Source: Halosimplex halobium
Lineage (GTDB): Archaea; Halobacteriota; Halobacteria; Halobacteriales; Haloarculaceae
DNA: 64,000 nt
Direction of reading: 5' to 3'
NCBI RefSeq assembly: GCF_051414055.1
Contig: NZ_JBLKNX010000009.1
Location: 62,001-126,000 of the forward strand
Positions within the stretch are counted from its first letter, which is position 1, and each line of letters begins with the position of its first letter. The notes under the pieces are model-generated. The model saw only the letters and a list, made by a program, of their open reading frames with translations, was not told where the DNA came from and ran no database searches. Position numbers and translations under genes: made by a program. Shown here in pieces: positions 25,247 to 33,804 of the stretch.

Positions 25247-25873
25247 GTGCCACGCGCTCCCGACGACGGCGACGAGGTGCCCGCGCCCGCCGTCCCCGTC
25301 GACCGCCTCGACGGGGCCTGGGAGCGCGTCGAGGACGCGACGGAGACGCTGTTCGGCGTCGAGGGCGCCGACGTACGCGGCCACACGGTCGTCTACGAGG
25401 ACACCGCCCTCCGGGCGGCCGTCCGCGAGGCGACCGGCGGCGGCGTCGACCAGTCCTGGCGGTTCTTCTTCGCGACGCGGCTCGCCTTCCGCCCGCCGCT
25501 GGCGCCGGGGATCGGCCCCGCGATGGTGCTCCCGTCGGTGAAGACCGAAGCAGTCCGGCGGTTCGCCGACGACCTGGCCGACCGCGGCGTCGTCGGCGTC
25601 GAGCGGGGCCGCCGCGAGCGGATCCGCACCGAGGACCGCTCCCGGATCGCGCTCCGACAGGTTACCGGCGAGGTGCCGCTGCCCGAGAACGACCCCGTCC
25701 CCGTCGAAGGGTGGGTCGGCGCCTGGGCCGACGACGCCATCCGCCTCGCCGGCGGTGCCTACCCCCGTTCGTCGCTCGCCCGCCGGCTCCCGGACGCCGC
25801 GGACCCAACGCTCGACGGATCGACCGGCGACTACCGCGAAGAACTGTTCGACCTCGTGCGAGCGACCGGATGA
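25247..25873 (+). CDS. Conserved hypothetical protein
   Basis: A 208-residue soluble protein beginning at GTG 26 nt after tfs and probably in the same transcript. Blocks such as WRFFFATRLAFRPPLAPGIGPAMVLPSVKTEA and RRERIRTEDRSRIALRQVTGEVPL look conserved and basic-aromatic, while both ends are acidic. I do not recognise the family. It might associate with transcription because of its position, but the sequence gives no direct sign. Confidence 0.65.
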   Translation: MPRAPDDGDEVPAPAVPVDRLDGAWERVEDATETLFGVEGADVRGHTVVYEDTALRAAVREATGGGVDQSWRFFFATRLAFRPPLAPGIGPAMVLPSVKTEAVRRFADDLADRGVVGVERGRRERIRTEDRSRIALRQVTGEVPLPENDPVPVEGWVGAWADDAIRLAGGAYPRSSLARRLPDAADPTLDGSTGDYREELFDLVRATG

Positions 25874-25945
25874 CCGCCGGTCGACGACGACCCGTCTGCC
25901 GACCGGCGGGTCGTGAAAAGGGAGTCGTCGACCCCCGGCCGCCCG

Positions 25946-26674
25946 CTACACCCGCCGCGCGAAGGTGAGGTAGCCGGTGTGGCCGACGCCCGCGGTCGAC
26001 GGCCGCGAGCCGCGGTCGTCGAAGTCCATCTCGCGCTGGATCGTCTCCAGCGTCTCGACCTCACCGAGCCCGACCTCGTGGGCGGCCGAGACGGCCTCGC
26101 GAGTCGCCTCGACGAACGGCGAGTACACCGCGACGTAGCCGCCGTCGCGGAGCAGGTTGGGCGTCCGCTCGACCATCGTCGGCGCGTCCTCGGTGTCGAG
26201 CGTCACCACGTCGTACCGGTCGAGGTCGCCCAGCTGGTCGGTCACGTCGCCGGTCCGCACGTCCACGCGGTCGCCCACGCCGGCCAGTTCCATGTTCTCC
26301 CGGGCCACCTCGGCGAACTCCGGGTCCCGTTCGTAGGTGGTCACCGACGCGCCGCAGCGGCCGAGATACGCCGCCAGCACGCCCGTCCCGGTGCCGGCGT
26401 CGAGCACGTCGTCCGCGCCGGAGACGCCCGTGTGGCCCACGATGAGCCCGATGTCGCGTGGCATCATCGGCGCGCCGGTCCGCTCGAAGTGGTTGAAGAG
26501 ATCCGGCCCGCGCAGCTTCCGCGCGGTGAACGCCTCGCCGATGTGGGTCTCGACGACCTCGCCGGGCTCCACGTCGTCGGGCACCTCCAGCACGCCGAGG
26601 TCGCACTCCAGCGTCTCGCCCGGCGACAGCAGGTACTCGCGGCCCTCCGCCTCGTGGACGAACAGCAGGCTCAC
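25946..26674 (-). CDS. trmI: tRNA (adenine-N1)-methyltransferase TrmI
   Basis: A 242-residue SAM-dependent Rossmann methyltransferase. The N-terminal beta domain and THIGEAFTARKLRGPDLFNHFERTGAPMMPRDIGLI block are typical of archaeal TrmI, which makes m1A57/58 in tRNA. SAM-binding motif I is VLDAGTGTGVLAAYLGR, followed by VTTYERDPEFAEVARENM and DVVTLDTEDAPTMVE. The GTG start at 26674 overlaps the stop of the upstream NAC gene (GTGA, 26671-26674), so the two are translationally coupled, as commonly seen in haloarchaea. Confidence 0.93.
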   Translation of the reverse strand: MSLLFVHEAEGREYLLSPGETLECDLGVLEVPDDVEPGEVVETHIGEAFTARKLRGPDLFNHFERTGAPMMPRDIGLIVGHTGVSGADDVLDAGTGTGVLAAYLGRCGASVTTYERDPEFAEVARENMELAGVGDRVDVRTGDVTDQLGDLDRYDVVTLDTEDAPTMVERTPNLLRDGGYVAVYSPFVEATREAVSAAHEVGLGEVETLETIQREMDFDDRGSRPSTAGVGHTGYLTFARRV

Positions 26675-27069
26675 TCTAACCGCTCGATGGCCGCCGCCAG
26701 GTCGCCGCTGGTCTCCTCCAGCGCCTCGCGGGCCTCGTCCTCGCTCGCGCCCGCTCGCGTCGCGACCAGTTCCACGTCCTCGTCGGGGATCTCCGCTGGT
26801 CCGCCGTCGCCCTCGCTCTCCTCGATGGCCGGCTCGTCGCTCCCGCCGCCGCCCTCGCCGCGCTCGTGGGACTCGGGCTCGCCGACGATGGTGTAGGTCT
26901 GCTGGCCCTGGGCGTCCATCCGCTGGACGTCCGCGTCGGTGAAGACGAGCTCCTCGTCGGGCGTCCGGATGACGACCTCCTCGGCGTCGAGGTCGGTCAT
27001 GTCGATGCCCATCTGCTTCATCATCTGCTGCATCTTGCGGTCGTCCATGCCGCCGCCTCCTGGGAACAT
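26671..27069 (-). CDS. nac: Nascent polypeptide-associated complex protein (archaeal NAC)
   Basis: A 132-residue chaperone that binds nascent chains at the ribosome as a homodimer. The N-terminus is Gly/Met-rich (MFPGGGGMDDRKMQQMMKQM), then the NAC domain (VVIRTPDEELVFTDADVQRMDAQGQ, YTIVGEP), an acidic linker, and a C-terminal UBA domain (VELVATRAGASEDEAREALEE). The start ATG at 27069 is where homology begins; upstream in-frame sequence belongs to a repeat-rich spacer. It forms an operon with trmI by a 4-nt overlap. Confidence 0.95.
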   Translation of the reverse strand: MFPGGGGMDDRKMQQMMKQMGIDMTDLDAEEVVIRTPDEELVFTDADVQRMDAQGQQTYTIVGEPESHERGEGGGGSDEPAIEESEGDGGPAEIPDEDVELVATRAGASEDEAREALEETSGDLAAAIERLE

Positions 27070-27471
27070 ACCCCCACCTCCGTCGCCCGGCGCAAAAAGC
27101 CTTAACAACCACCTTTTTGCCGACCGGGGTTCCTCGCGCGTCGAAGGCGCGCTGCGGGGACCCCGGCCGGCAAGAACGTAGGCAAAAAAGGCCGGACGAC
27201 TCGGTCGCTCCGCTCCCTCGCGTCCGGTGTCTGCGGGAGTGAGCCCCGCGAACGACCCCGGGCTCGTCAGAGCTGTGCTCTCGCCCGATCCCGGAAACCT
27301 TCGATTTCCGGTGACAGAGTCCCTGAGCGCGGCGAGAGGTTTCAGCGCTTGCTGTCCTCCGGGTGCTGACCCCAACTAGCGCGCCCTCCCGTTTCAACGC
27401 TCACAATCGGGGACAGCGATTCCGGACGAGCGGCACAGAGAACTTGAGGACGGTGGCCGTACGTACCGGCG
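27070..27471. repeat. Intergenic repeat cluster related to the 2.2-2.8 kb elements
   Basis: No gene is supported here. The stretch holds inverted repeats CCGGACG (27192-27198) / CGTCCGG (27221-27227), AGAGC-TGT-GCTCT near 27270, and CCGGAAA (27292-27298) / TTTCCGG (27306-27312). Downstream come two units with a TTTCARCGCT core (near 27341 and 27393). The GGCTCGTCAGAGC segment and the TTTCARCGCT units match the element families seen at 2317-2784, so both spacers carry the same kind of non-coding repeat. Confidence 0.5.
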
Positions 27472-27789
27472 ATGTCGACGAAAGTCAACTACGAGGAGGT
27501 GGAGGCCGTCGGCGGCGGGCTCCACTTCCTCCGCGACGAACTGGACTGCGAGAACCTCGGGGTGTCCGTCCTGGAGTGCGAACCGGGCTGGACCGGCAAA
27601 CCGCACGACCACGCCGACGACGGACAGGAGGAGGTGTACGTCCTCGTCGAGGGCGCGGCCACCGTCACCGTCGCCGGCGACGAGGTCCCGATGGAGCCCG
27701 GCGACGCCCTCCGCATCGACCCCGACGAGCGCCGACAGATCGAGAACGGCGACGCCGAGAGCACGTTCGTCCTGGTCGGCGCACCCTGA
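27472..27789 (+). CDS. Cupin domain protein
   Basis: A 105-residue cupin. Motif 1 is KPHDHADDGQEEVYVLVEG (two His and a Glu for metal binding) and motif 2 is EPGDALRIDPDERRQIENGD, where the usual His is replaced by Arg/Gln, so metal binding may be incomplete. It may be a sensor or small isomerase; the substrate is unknown. An AACTTGAG element about 23 nt upstream suits a leaderless start at 27472. Confidence 0.8.
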   Translation: MSTKVNYEEVEAVGGGLHFLRDELDCENLGVSVLECEPGWTGKPHDHADDGQEEVYVLVEGAATVTVAGDEVPMEPGDALRIDPDERRQIENGDAESTFVLVGAP

Positions 27790-28238
27790 ACGCACCCCGA
27801 CCGAAACCAATTCGGTATTTCTACCGTTTTCGAATGTATACCAGATATTGAATCATAGTTCCTACGTTATTATAGGAGCTCAAAATAATCCGGTTTGAGC
27901 GATTGAGAACTAATTCTATAGAAGCCGAAGATCTTGAACAACCGGATATCATCCGTAAAATCCGGCACGAAGCCACTCTAACCGCATTTATCTCCGAACA
28001 GGGGCAGAAATATAAATATAAATATAAAGACTGGATACTATACAGAATATAGTAAATAGACGAACCGAGCGCGACCGTCGGGCCAGCCGGTGACGGCCGC
28101 CGCGGTAGGCGGGTCTTACCGGCGGGGTCGTCGAGCGGGACGGTCGCAACGGTGGGGGTGCCGCGGCGGGACGGGGTTCCGGATTTATACTCGGACCGCG
28201 GCTAGAGGGAAGCGCATCCTCACGGGTGGCCGACACAC
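27790..28238. other. AT-rich intergenic island
   Basis: From about 27810 to 28060 the base composition drops sharply to roughly 60% AT, against a strongly GC-rich background. It has direct ATAAATATAAATATAA repeats near 28013-28027. The right end (28184-28189) holds TTTATA, the promoter of the next gene. One stop-free frame is noted separately. No insertion-sequence ends or target-site duplications could be seen. Confidence 0.5.
27876..28052 (+). pseudogene. Possible gene remnant in AT-rich DNA
   Basis: An open frame of 58 codons ends in TAG at 28050-28052 and is bounded upstream by a TAG at 27873. It has no ATG. The translation (for example EDLEQPDIIRKIRHEATLTA) reads like a protein, with charged helices and few low-complexity runs, but codon use is AT-rich and unlike its neighbours. 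It may be the decayed end of an acquired gene, or chance. Confidence 0.25.
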
Positions 28239-28502
28239 ATGAGACGGAACTTCCAGGGAACCGACAGGGGAAAGCGAGTCGTGGCCGACGACGGGACGGC
28301 GGTCGGGACGATCGTGCGGACCGACGGCGACCGCGCGCACGTCCTCCTGGACCCCGGCCGGTCGAAACCGGGCGACCCGACCGCCGAGGCCGGGTCGCGG
28401 ACGACCGTCACGATCGACCGCAGGGGCGTCGCCGAGAGCACGAACGACCGCGTCCAGCTCTCGGAGGGGATCGACCCGACCGACGCACGGAAGCACGCGT
28501 GA
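28239..28502 (+). CDS. Small haloarchaeal PRC-barrel-like protein
   Basis: An 87-residue protein. The motif RRNFQGTDRGKRVVADDGTAVGTIV followed by a beta-strand and GDRAHVLLDPG fits the start of PRC-barrel-like haloarchaeal proteins (KxVVxxDGxxVGTV). The C-terminus is an Arg/Asp-rich VTIDRRGVAESTNDRVQLS segment. The TATA element TTTATA is at 28184-28189. The ATG at 28239 is chosen because it begins the conserved block; a GTG at 28226 opens another frame. Function unknown. Confidence 0.65.
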   Translation: MRRNFQGTDRGKRVVADDGTAVGTIVRTDGDRAHVLLDPGRSKPGDPTAEAGSRTTVTIDRRGVAESTNDRVQLSEGIDPTDARKHA

Positions 28503-28625
28503 CGGACCCGGACCGTCCCTCGGAGACGCGCCTGGCGGACTCTCACTGATCCCAGCGGGCGCGTGGGGCCGACTCCAGCGGACACACGGACGACGAAGCC
28601 TATCGACCACCGTGGGACGGGCCGT

Positions 28626-30842
28626 CTAGATCCCCGTGACGCGGTCGTGGGCCGTCTCGACGGCGGCCGCGTCCTCCTCCAGCAGCGCGACGACGAGGTA
28701 GTCGGCGTAGTCGGCGAAGTAGTCGACCAGGTCGGCGATCCGCTCGGCGTCGATGGCCTCCAGCGAGTCCAGCAGGAGGAACGGACACTGCCGGTGGACG
28801 TCGTGGACGAGGTAGCCGGCCAGCGCCAGGACCAGCCCGACCACCTCCCGCTCGCTCTCGCTCAGGTTGGCCGGCGAGTCTTCGAAGCCGCCAGCCTCCC
28901 CGTCGCGGACGACGCGGAGCTCGAAGGTTCCCACGTCGGCGCCCGACCGGTCGGTGCCGGTCGTCCGCGTCAGGCGCACGCGGGCGACGTTCCCGTAATC
29001 GAGCGCGTCGACGAGGGCGTCGGCGTGCTCGTTGAACGTCTCGACCGCCTCGGCCGCCGTCCGGTCGAGCCGCGTCCGGCACTCGACGAGGTCGGACTGC
29101 AGCTCCTCGCGGCGTGCCTCGAGGCGGTCGCGCTCCTCGCGGCACTCGTCGAGGGCGGCCAGCTCGGACTCGACGGCCGCCAGGTCCGACCGCCGCTGTT
29201 CGAGTTCGACCTGGCGCTCGTTGGCCCGCCGGTGGAGGTCGAGCAGGTCCGCGTAGTCGTCGGTCCGCAGGTCCTCGACCGCCGCCTCCAGCTCCTGGAC
29301 GCGCTCGTTGAGCTCCCGGCGGCGCCGTTCGAGGTCGCCGATCCGACCCTCGCGGCGCTGGAGTTCCGACTCGACGCGGTCGCGTTCGGTGCGCAGGTCC
29401 GCCCGCCGCGACCGCCGCTCCTCCAGGCGCTCGCGGCGGGCGTCGAGCCTGTCGATCCGCTCGGTGAGGTCGCGCCGCCGCGCGAGCGTCCGCTCCCTGA
29501 GGTCGCGCAACCGGTCGAGCGTCCCCTCGATCGCCGCCCGGTCGACCGTCGACCCGCACGTCCAGCAGGTGACCCGCTCGGCCCCGGACAGCTGGTCGGT
29601 CAGGTGTCCCTCCTCGTCGCCCTCCACAGGGCTCCCGACTGAGTCGTCGACCTGACCGCCGCTCCCCTCGCCTCCGTCCCCGTCCCGGGGCTCCCCGCCC
29701 TGTGCCAGTTCGTCCCGGTCGACCCCGGCGAGTTCGTCGAGGCGGCCCTCCTCGAGCTGTTGCTCGTTGAACCGGACGATCCCCTGGAGGGCGCTCACGT
29801 CGCCGTCGAGCCGGCGCTTGCGCTCGCGCAGCGCGCCCACGTCCTCTGCGAGGGCCTCGATCTCGGCCTCGTCGACCGGCGACACCCCCGCGAGGTCCGC
29901 CTCGATCTCGTCGCGCTCGCGCTCGACCGCCGCGAGCGTGTCCCGCTCGGCGTTCAGGTCCTCGATCACCGACTCGAGCTCCGTCCGCGCCTCGCGCAGC
30001 TCGTCGAGCCGCGCCTCCAGGCGCTCGTCGCGCTCGATGCCGTCCGCCAGCGATGCGTCGGCCGCCTCGATCCGGTCCTCCAGGTCGGCGAGCTCCGATT
30101 CGAGCTCGTCGATCTCCCCCTCGAGGCGGCGCCGCTCGCCCGCGAGCTCCGCCCGCTCGTCGTCGACGCCGTCCAGCTCGCGCAGCTCCTCGTCGACCCG
30201 CCGCTTCTCGGCGGTCAGCCGCTCGATCTCCGCCTCGACCGCGTCGGTGTCGACCGGCCGCATGACCACGTCGGCGAGGTCGCCGCCGGCCCTGACCGCC
30301 CGACGGGCGTCGTTGTCCTCGAGCAGGACGGCGTAGGTCTCCGCCGGCACCGGGTCGTCGAGGTACGGGTCGCCCGACGCGACCACGCCGCCGTCCGTCC
30401 GTTCGAGGTGTCTGGTGTAGGTCTCCCCGCCGAGCGACAGCTCGACGCTCCCCGTGTCGGCCCCGCGTCGCAGCGGTGTCGCGTCGCCGCCCAGCACCGC
30501 CCGGACCGCCCGGAGGAACGATGTCCTGTTCGTCGCGTTGCGCCCGGCCAGCACCGTCACGCCGCGGTCGAGTGCGACCGTCGTCTCGCGGATGCCACCG
30601 ACGTTCCTCACCGAGACCGTCGCGGTCCCTGCCCCTGGGTCGTCCCCTGGGCCGTCGCCGGTCGCCGAGCCGTCGCGGTCGACCAGTTCCTCGTTCGCCG
30701 GGTCGTCCGCCGGACCGTCGCAGTCCGCGTCGTTCCCCCCGGCCGACTCCCGGGCGCCGGGGCCGCCGCTGTCGAAGGCGGCGCCGTCGGGGTCGGCACC
30801 GTCGAGGTCAGCGTCGTCCGAGTCGTCCGCCCCACCGTCCAT
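28626..30842 (-). CDS. Archaea-specific SMC-related protein (Rad50-like ATPase, degenerate)
   Basis: A 738-residue protein built like Rad50: an N-terminal nucleotide-binding half, a long antiparallel coiled coil (about residues 180-640) with a CWTCGSTV zinc-hook-like CxxC in the middle, and a C-terminal half. The Walker A stretch at residues 99-108 reads AGRNATNRTS, with the essential Lys replaced by Arg and the glycines altered. The signature is LSESEREVVGLV rather than LSGGE, and Walker B is FLLLDSLEAID, where the usual Glu is Ser. I recall this GRNATNR pattern as typical of the archaea-specific SMC-related family. A 70-residue acidic N-terminal extension precedes the ATPase. It follows rdfA by 40 nt, and CATTTAGG 22 nt upstream suits its own leaderless start. 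Confidence 0.88.
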   Translation of the reverse strand: MDGGADDSDDADLDGADPDGAAFDSGGPGARESAGGNDADCDGPADDPANEELVDRDGSATGDGPGDDPGAGTATVSVRNVGGIRETTVALDRGVTVLAGRNATNRTSFLRAVRAVLGGDATPLRRGADTGSVELSLGGETYTRHLERTDGGVVASGDPYLDDPVPAETYAVLLEDNDARRAVRAGGDLADVVMRPVDTDAVEAEIERLTAEKRRVDEELRELDGVDDERAELAGERRRLEGEIDELESELADLEDRIEAADASLADGIERDERLEARLDELREARTELESVIEDLNAERDTLAAVERERDEIEADLAGVSPVDEAEIEALAEDVGALRERKRRLDGDVSALQGIVRFNEQQLEEGRLDELAGVDRDELAQGGEPRDGDGGEGSGGQVDDSVGSPVEGDEEGHLTDQLSGAERVTCWTCGSTVDRAAIEGTLDRLRDLRERTLARRRDLTERIDRLDARRERLEERRSRRADLRTERDRVESELQRREGRIGDLERRRRELNERVQELEAAVEDLRTDDYADLLDLHRRANERQVELEQRRSDLAAVESELAALDECREERDRLEARREELQSDLVECRTRLDRTAAEAVETFNEHADALVDALDYGNVARVRLTRTTGTDRSGADVGTFELRVVRDGEAGGFEDSPANLSESEREVVGLVLALAGYLVHDVHRQCPFLLLDSLEAIDAERIADLVDYFADYADYLVVALLEEDAAAVETAHDRVTGI

Positions 30843-30882
30843 GTTCGACCCCGGGAGCGGCGGCCCTAAATGCGTTCGTGTG

Positions 30883-31509
30883 TCACCGAGCGCGGTCGTC
30901 GTCGCACGCACAGCCCCCGTCGCGGAGCAGCGAGACCGCGTCCCGGTCGGCGCCGCAGTCGTGACAGAGCACGCGCAGGTCGAGGAACACGTCGAACTCC
31001 CCGAGGGTCACGCGGTCGGCGTCGCGGTGGCGGGCGAGCGTGCCCTGCGCGACGGTGGTCGTCCGCCCGACGAGCCGCTGGAGCGTCTCCACGTCGGTCG
31101 CGACCGGGTCGGTCGTCGACTCCGGCGGGGTCGCGTCCCTGACCTCCGTGAGGTAGGTGTGGACCGCCTGGTGGGAGACGAAGTCGTCGCGGAGCGCGTC
31201 CACGTCGACGCCGGCCCGCGAGAGGTCGTTGCGCAACTCGGCCTTGCGCCCCTCGCTCGCGTCGTCGTCGGCCAGCGTCTCGTAGGCCTCGGCGACCGCG
31301 TGTTCGGTCGGGTTGCGGCCGGCCCGCCGCAGCGCCGCCCGCAGGAGCGCCCTGTTGAACTCGTCGGCCAGGTCCCTGAGACTCGTCCGCGACCCCTCCG
31401 GGCCCGTCCAGCTGTCGACGAGCTCGTCGCCCATCCCGTCGAGCCCGTACGCCGCGACCAGCCGTTCGACTTTGGACCGCCGACCCTCGACCGCGTCCTC
31501 CGAACCCAT
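30883..31509 (-). CDS. rdfA: Rod-determining factor RdfA
   Basis: A 208-residue haloarchaeal protein of the RdfA family, which in Haloferax volcanii is required for rod-shaped cells. The family pattern is visible: SKVERLVAAYGLDGMGDELVDSWTG near residues 10-40, then SLRDLADEFNRALLRAALRRAG. The C-terminus carries a cysteine cluster (LCHDCGAD and CACDDD) that may bind zinc. It is the first gene of a pair with the SMC-related gene, 40 nt downstream, which supports a joint role in cell shape or chromosome organisation. The ATG at 31509 begins MGSEDAVEGRRSKVER. Confidence 0.88.
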   Translation of the reverse strand: MGSEDAVEGRRSKVERLVAAYGLDGMGDELVDSWTGPEGSRTSLRDLADEFNRALLRAALRRAGRNPTEHAVAEAYETLADDDASEGRKAELRNDLSRAGVDVDALRDDFVSHQAVHTYLTEVRDATPPESTTDPVATDVETLQRLVGRTTTVAQGTLARHRDADRVTLGEFDVFLDLRVLCHDCGADRDAVSLLRDGGCACDDDRAR

Positions 31510-32248
31510 GGGCGGCCCTCGTCGGCCGGGACCGTATACCTGTCGGTGGTCGGAGAATACTCGTAACGCGGTCACACCGGGCGTGCCGCCGGCCCTCGGG
31601 TCACGGGCTGGGTAGCCGGCGGCGCGCCGCGGACCGCTGGTAGACGAAGCCGTCTTCCCGCGTAGCGCCCCGGGCGGGGGCACCACACCGAAGGAGCGGC
31701 CGACCGGTGGGCTGGAAGCCGACGGGAACGGGAGCCGCGTCGGCGATGCACAGGGGTTCGGGCGTGTCAGGTGGTGCCGGTCGATGGGTCGACGGCAACC
31801 GGAGAGTGGGGTGTGAGACTGTTAAACGGGTCCAATCGTTCACGGCGGTACGCACCGGGTAACCGCCCGAGACGGCCGGTAACCGGCGAGTTCGACCCTC
31901 GACCGAGGAACGACCTGCTTCCCCGCGCCCGCGGCCGACCGCCGAACCGCACGGGGCGAGCGCCGCCGCTCCGTTCGGGTGGTGGGGGCGGTCGAGATGC
32001 CGACGGTGTCGACCGTATCGGACCCGAAACCGGTCGTATGGGGAGTATAACCAAGTGTGATCCGTCGCTGCCGCCACGTGGGGGTCGGGGGAAGACCCTG
32101 CCACCGCCGATTCGCCGCGCGGACGCCCGCGGGCCCGGTGCCCGTCCCGGACGCCCGCGGGCCCTCGCCTGATTCCCCGCTCCATTCTTTGGCGCCGCCG
32201 GCGTAGCCGACCCATTACTATCCGGTCCGCCGCCCTGACGGACTGGCA
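31510..32248. other. Long divergent intergenic region between rdfA and phnM
   Basis: No gene is supported in this 739-bp stretch; open frames here are basic and low-complexity, as expected from GC-rich non-coding DNA. Noted features are GTATAACC near 32045, a 16-bp direct repeat (GGACGCCCGCGGGCCC at 32121-32136 and 32149-32164), and the phnM promoter element CATTACTA at 32213-32220, 28 nt before the ATG. Confidence 0.45.
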
Positions 32249-33436
32249 ATGAGCGAACGGACCGAGCGACTCGTCGTCGAGGGCGGGACCGTCGTCACGC
32301 CCGACAGCACGCTCGACGGCGGCCGCGTCGTCGTCGAGGGCGAGCGGATCACCGCGGTCGAACCGACCGATCCCCCCGACGGCGCCGACGACCGGGGAAC
32401 CGACGGCGCCGGGAGCGCGGCCGAACGGCGGATCGACGCCGGCGGCCGGGTCGTTCTCCCGGGGCTGGTCGACCTGCACGGCGACGAGGTCGAGCGCTAC
32501 CGCTTCCCGCGGTCGGGCGAGCGCGTCGACGCGGCGACCGCGCTGGCGACGGCCGACCGGCTGGCGCTGGCCGCGGGCGTGACCACCAAGTTCGACGCCA
32601 TCGCCTTCGAGGACGCCCCGGAGAAGAACAGGTCGATCGAGGGGGCGACCGAGCTCCTGGAGGCCGTCGCCGCGGGCGCGGACCTGGTGGCCGACCACCG
32701 CGTCCACGCCCGCTGCGAGCTCACCGACCCCGCCTCCGTCGCGGCGGTCGGCGACCTCGTCGAGCGGCCGGTCGTCGATATCGCGTCGCTGATGGCCCAC
32801 GCGCCCGGCCGCGGCCAGTTCGAGGACGAGGAGGCGTTCGCCAGCCGCTACGCCGACGGGCGCGGGGCCGCCGCCGACGAGGCCGCCCGCGCCGGACGCG
32901 AGCGACGGGGCGTCCCCGAGACGACCGTCCGCGAGCGGGTCGCGGACCTGGCCGAGGAGCTGTCGGCGGCGGACGTACTGGTCGCCTCCCACGACGACGC
33001 GGACCCCGCGGCCGTCGACCACGCCGTCGAGCACGGCGTCGATCTGTGCGAGTACCCCGTCTCGCTCGCGGCCGCCCGCCGTGCGCACGAGCGCGGCGCC
33101 GCGACCGCGATGGGCGCGCCGAACCTCGTCCGCGGCGGGAGCCTCTGGGGCAACCTCGACGCGCGCGAGGCCGTCGACGCCGGCGTCGTCGACCTGCTGT
33201 GTTCGGACTACCGCCCCCAGGCCCTGCTGGCCTCGGTGTTCGTCGACACCGGCGAGCCGCTCGCCCGCCGCGTCGCCCGCGTGACCAGCGAGCCCGCCCG
33301 CGTCGCCGGCCTCGACGACCGCGGGCGACTCGCGCCCGGCGCCCGCGCCGACCTGGTCGTCGTCGACCCCGACCCGACGCCGACGGTGACCCGCGCCGTC
33401 GTCGCCGGCCGGGAGGTCTACCGCTGCGGGCGGTAG
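32249..33436 (+). CDS. phnM: PhnM-like alpha-D-ribose 1-methylphosphonate 5-triphosphate diphosphatase
   Basis: A 395-residue amidohydrolase-superfamily enzyme. PhnM hallmarks are present: LPGLVDLHGDEVERYRFPR (metal-binding HGD), VTTKFDAIAFED, HARCELT, SHDDAD, CEYPVSLAAARRAHERG, TAMGAPNLVRGGSLWGNLDAREAVD and LLCSDYRPQALL. In the C-P lyase pathway PhnM removes pyrophosphate from the ribosyl intermediate. No other phn gene is within the window, so it may serve a different phosphorylated substrate or act with genes elsewhere. Leaderless promoter CATTACTA is at 32213-32220. Confidence 0.88.
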   Translation: MSERTERLVVEGGTVVTPDSTLDGGRVVVEGERITAVEPTDPPDGADDRGTDGAGSAAERRIDAGGRVVLPGLVDLHGDEVERYRFPRSGERVDAATALATADRLALAAGVTTKFDAIAFEDAPEKNRSIEGATELLEAVAAGADLVADHRVHARCELTDPASVAAVGDLVERPVVDIASLMAHAPGRGQFEDEEAFASRYADGRGAAADEAARAGRERRGVPETTVRERVADLAEELSAADVLVASHDDADPAAVDHAVEHGVDLCEYPVSLAAARRAHERGAATAMGAPNLVRGGSLWGNLDAREAVDAGVVDLLCSDYRPQALLASVFVDTGEPLARRVARVTSEPARVAGLDDRGRLAPGARADLVVVDPDPTPTVTRAVVAGREVYRCGR

Positions 33437-33572
33437 CCGTTCGGGCGGTCTATCCTGCGGGGGAGACCGCCGCGAGCGCCGACCCGTCACCGAACGTGAC
33501 GGTTGCGACCGTTTCCGACATTTCTGCGGTTTTAACTTCTCTATACGGGATTTTCCGCCCCTGTAGACGACC

Positions 33573-33580
33573 AATTACAA
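33573..33580 (+). promoter_or_regulatory. Promoter octamer AATTACAA, 26 nt before the DUF7511-like gene
   Basis: AATTACAA ends exactly 26 nt before the ATG at 33607. It matches the YATWACAA-type octamer used throughout the 33-52 kb region and shows that this spacing marks a leaderless start. Confidence 0.6.
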
Positions 33581-33606
33581 TAGGTCGGGGAGCCGTCCGG
33601 GACGAT

Positions 33607-33804
33607 ATGTCGACGGACACGACGCCGCGGAGTCAGGGCGAGCCCGAGGCGCCGACCCGGGAGCTGCGTGCGGTCGTCGAGCGCTACGAGGACGCCCCCG
33701 ACGAGTGCACCATCTACCCGAGGGGAGTCGACGAACACACGCGCATGGCGACCTGGATCTCGGCGACCGCGCCCGCGTTCGTCGAACTGGACGCGGTCCG
33801 CTAG
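33607..33804 (+). CDS. Small haloarchaeal protein (DUF7511-like)
   Basis: A 65-residue protein with the pattern RELRAVVERYEDAPDECTIYP, then DEHTRMATWISATAPAFVEL. I recognise this as a common family of very small haloarchaeal proteins, I believe DUF7511. The octamer AATTACAA 26 nt upstream fits leaderless transcription from the ATG. Function unknown; a single-domain, acidic cytosolic protein. Confidence 0.75.
   Translation: MSTDTTPRSQGEPEAPTRELRAVVERYEDAPDECTIYPRGVDEHTRMATWISATAPAFVELDAVR

Noticed and set aside
27810..28060. AT-rich island considered as an insertion sequence
   Set aside because: I could find no terminal inverted repeats, target-site duplication or transposase frame.
31771..32172. 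133-codon ORF in the rdfA-phnM spacer
   Set aside because: Highly basic and Pro/Arg-rich, unlike haloarchaeal proteins; no promoter at the right distance.
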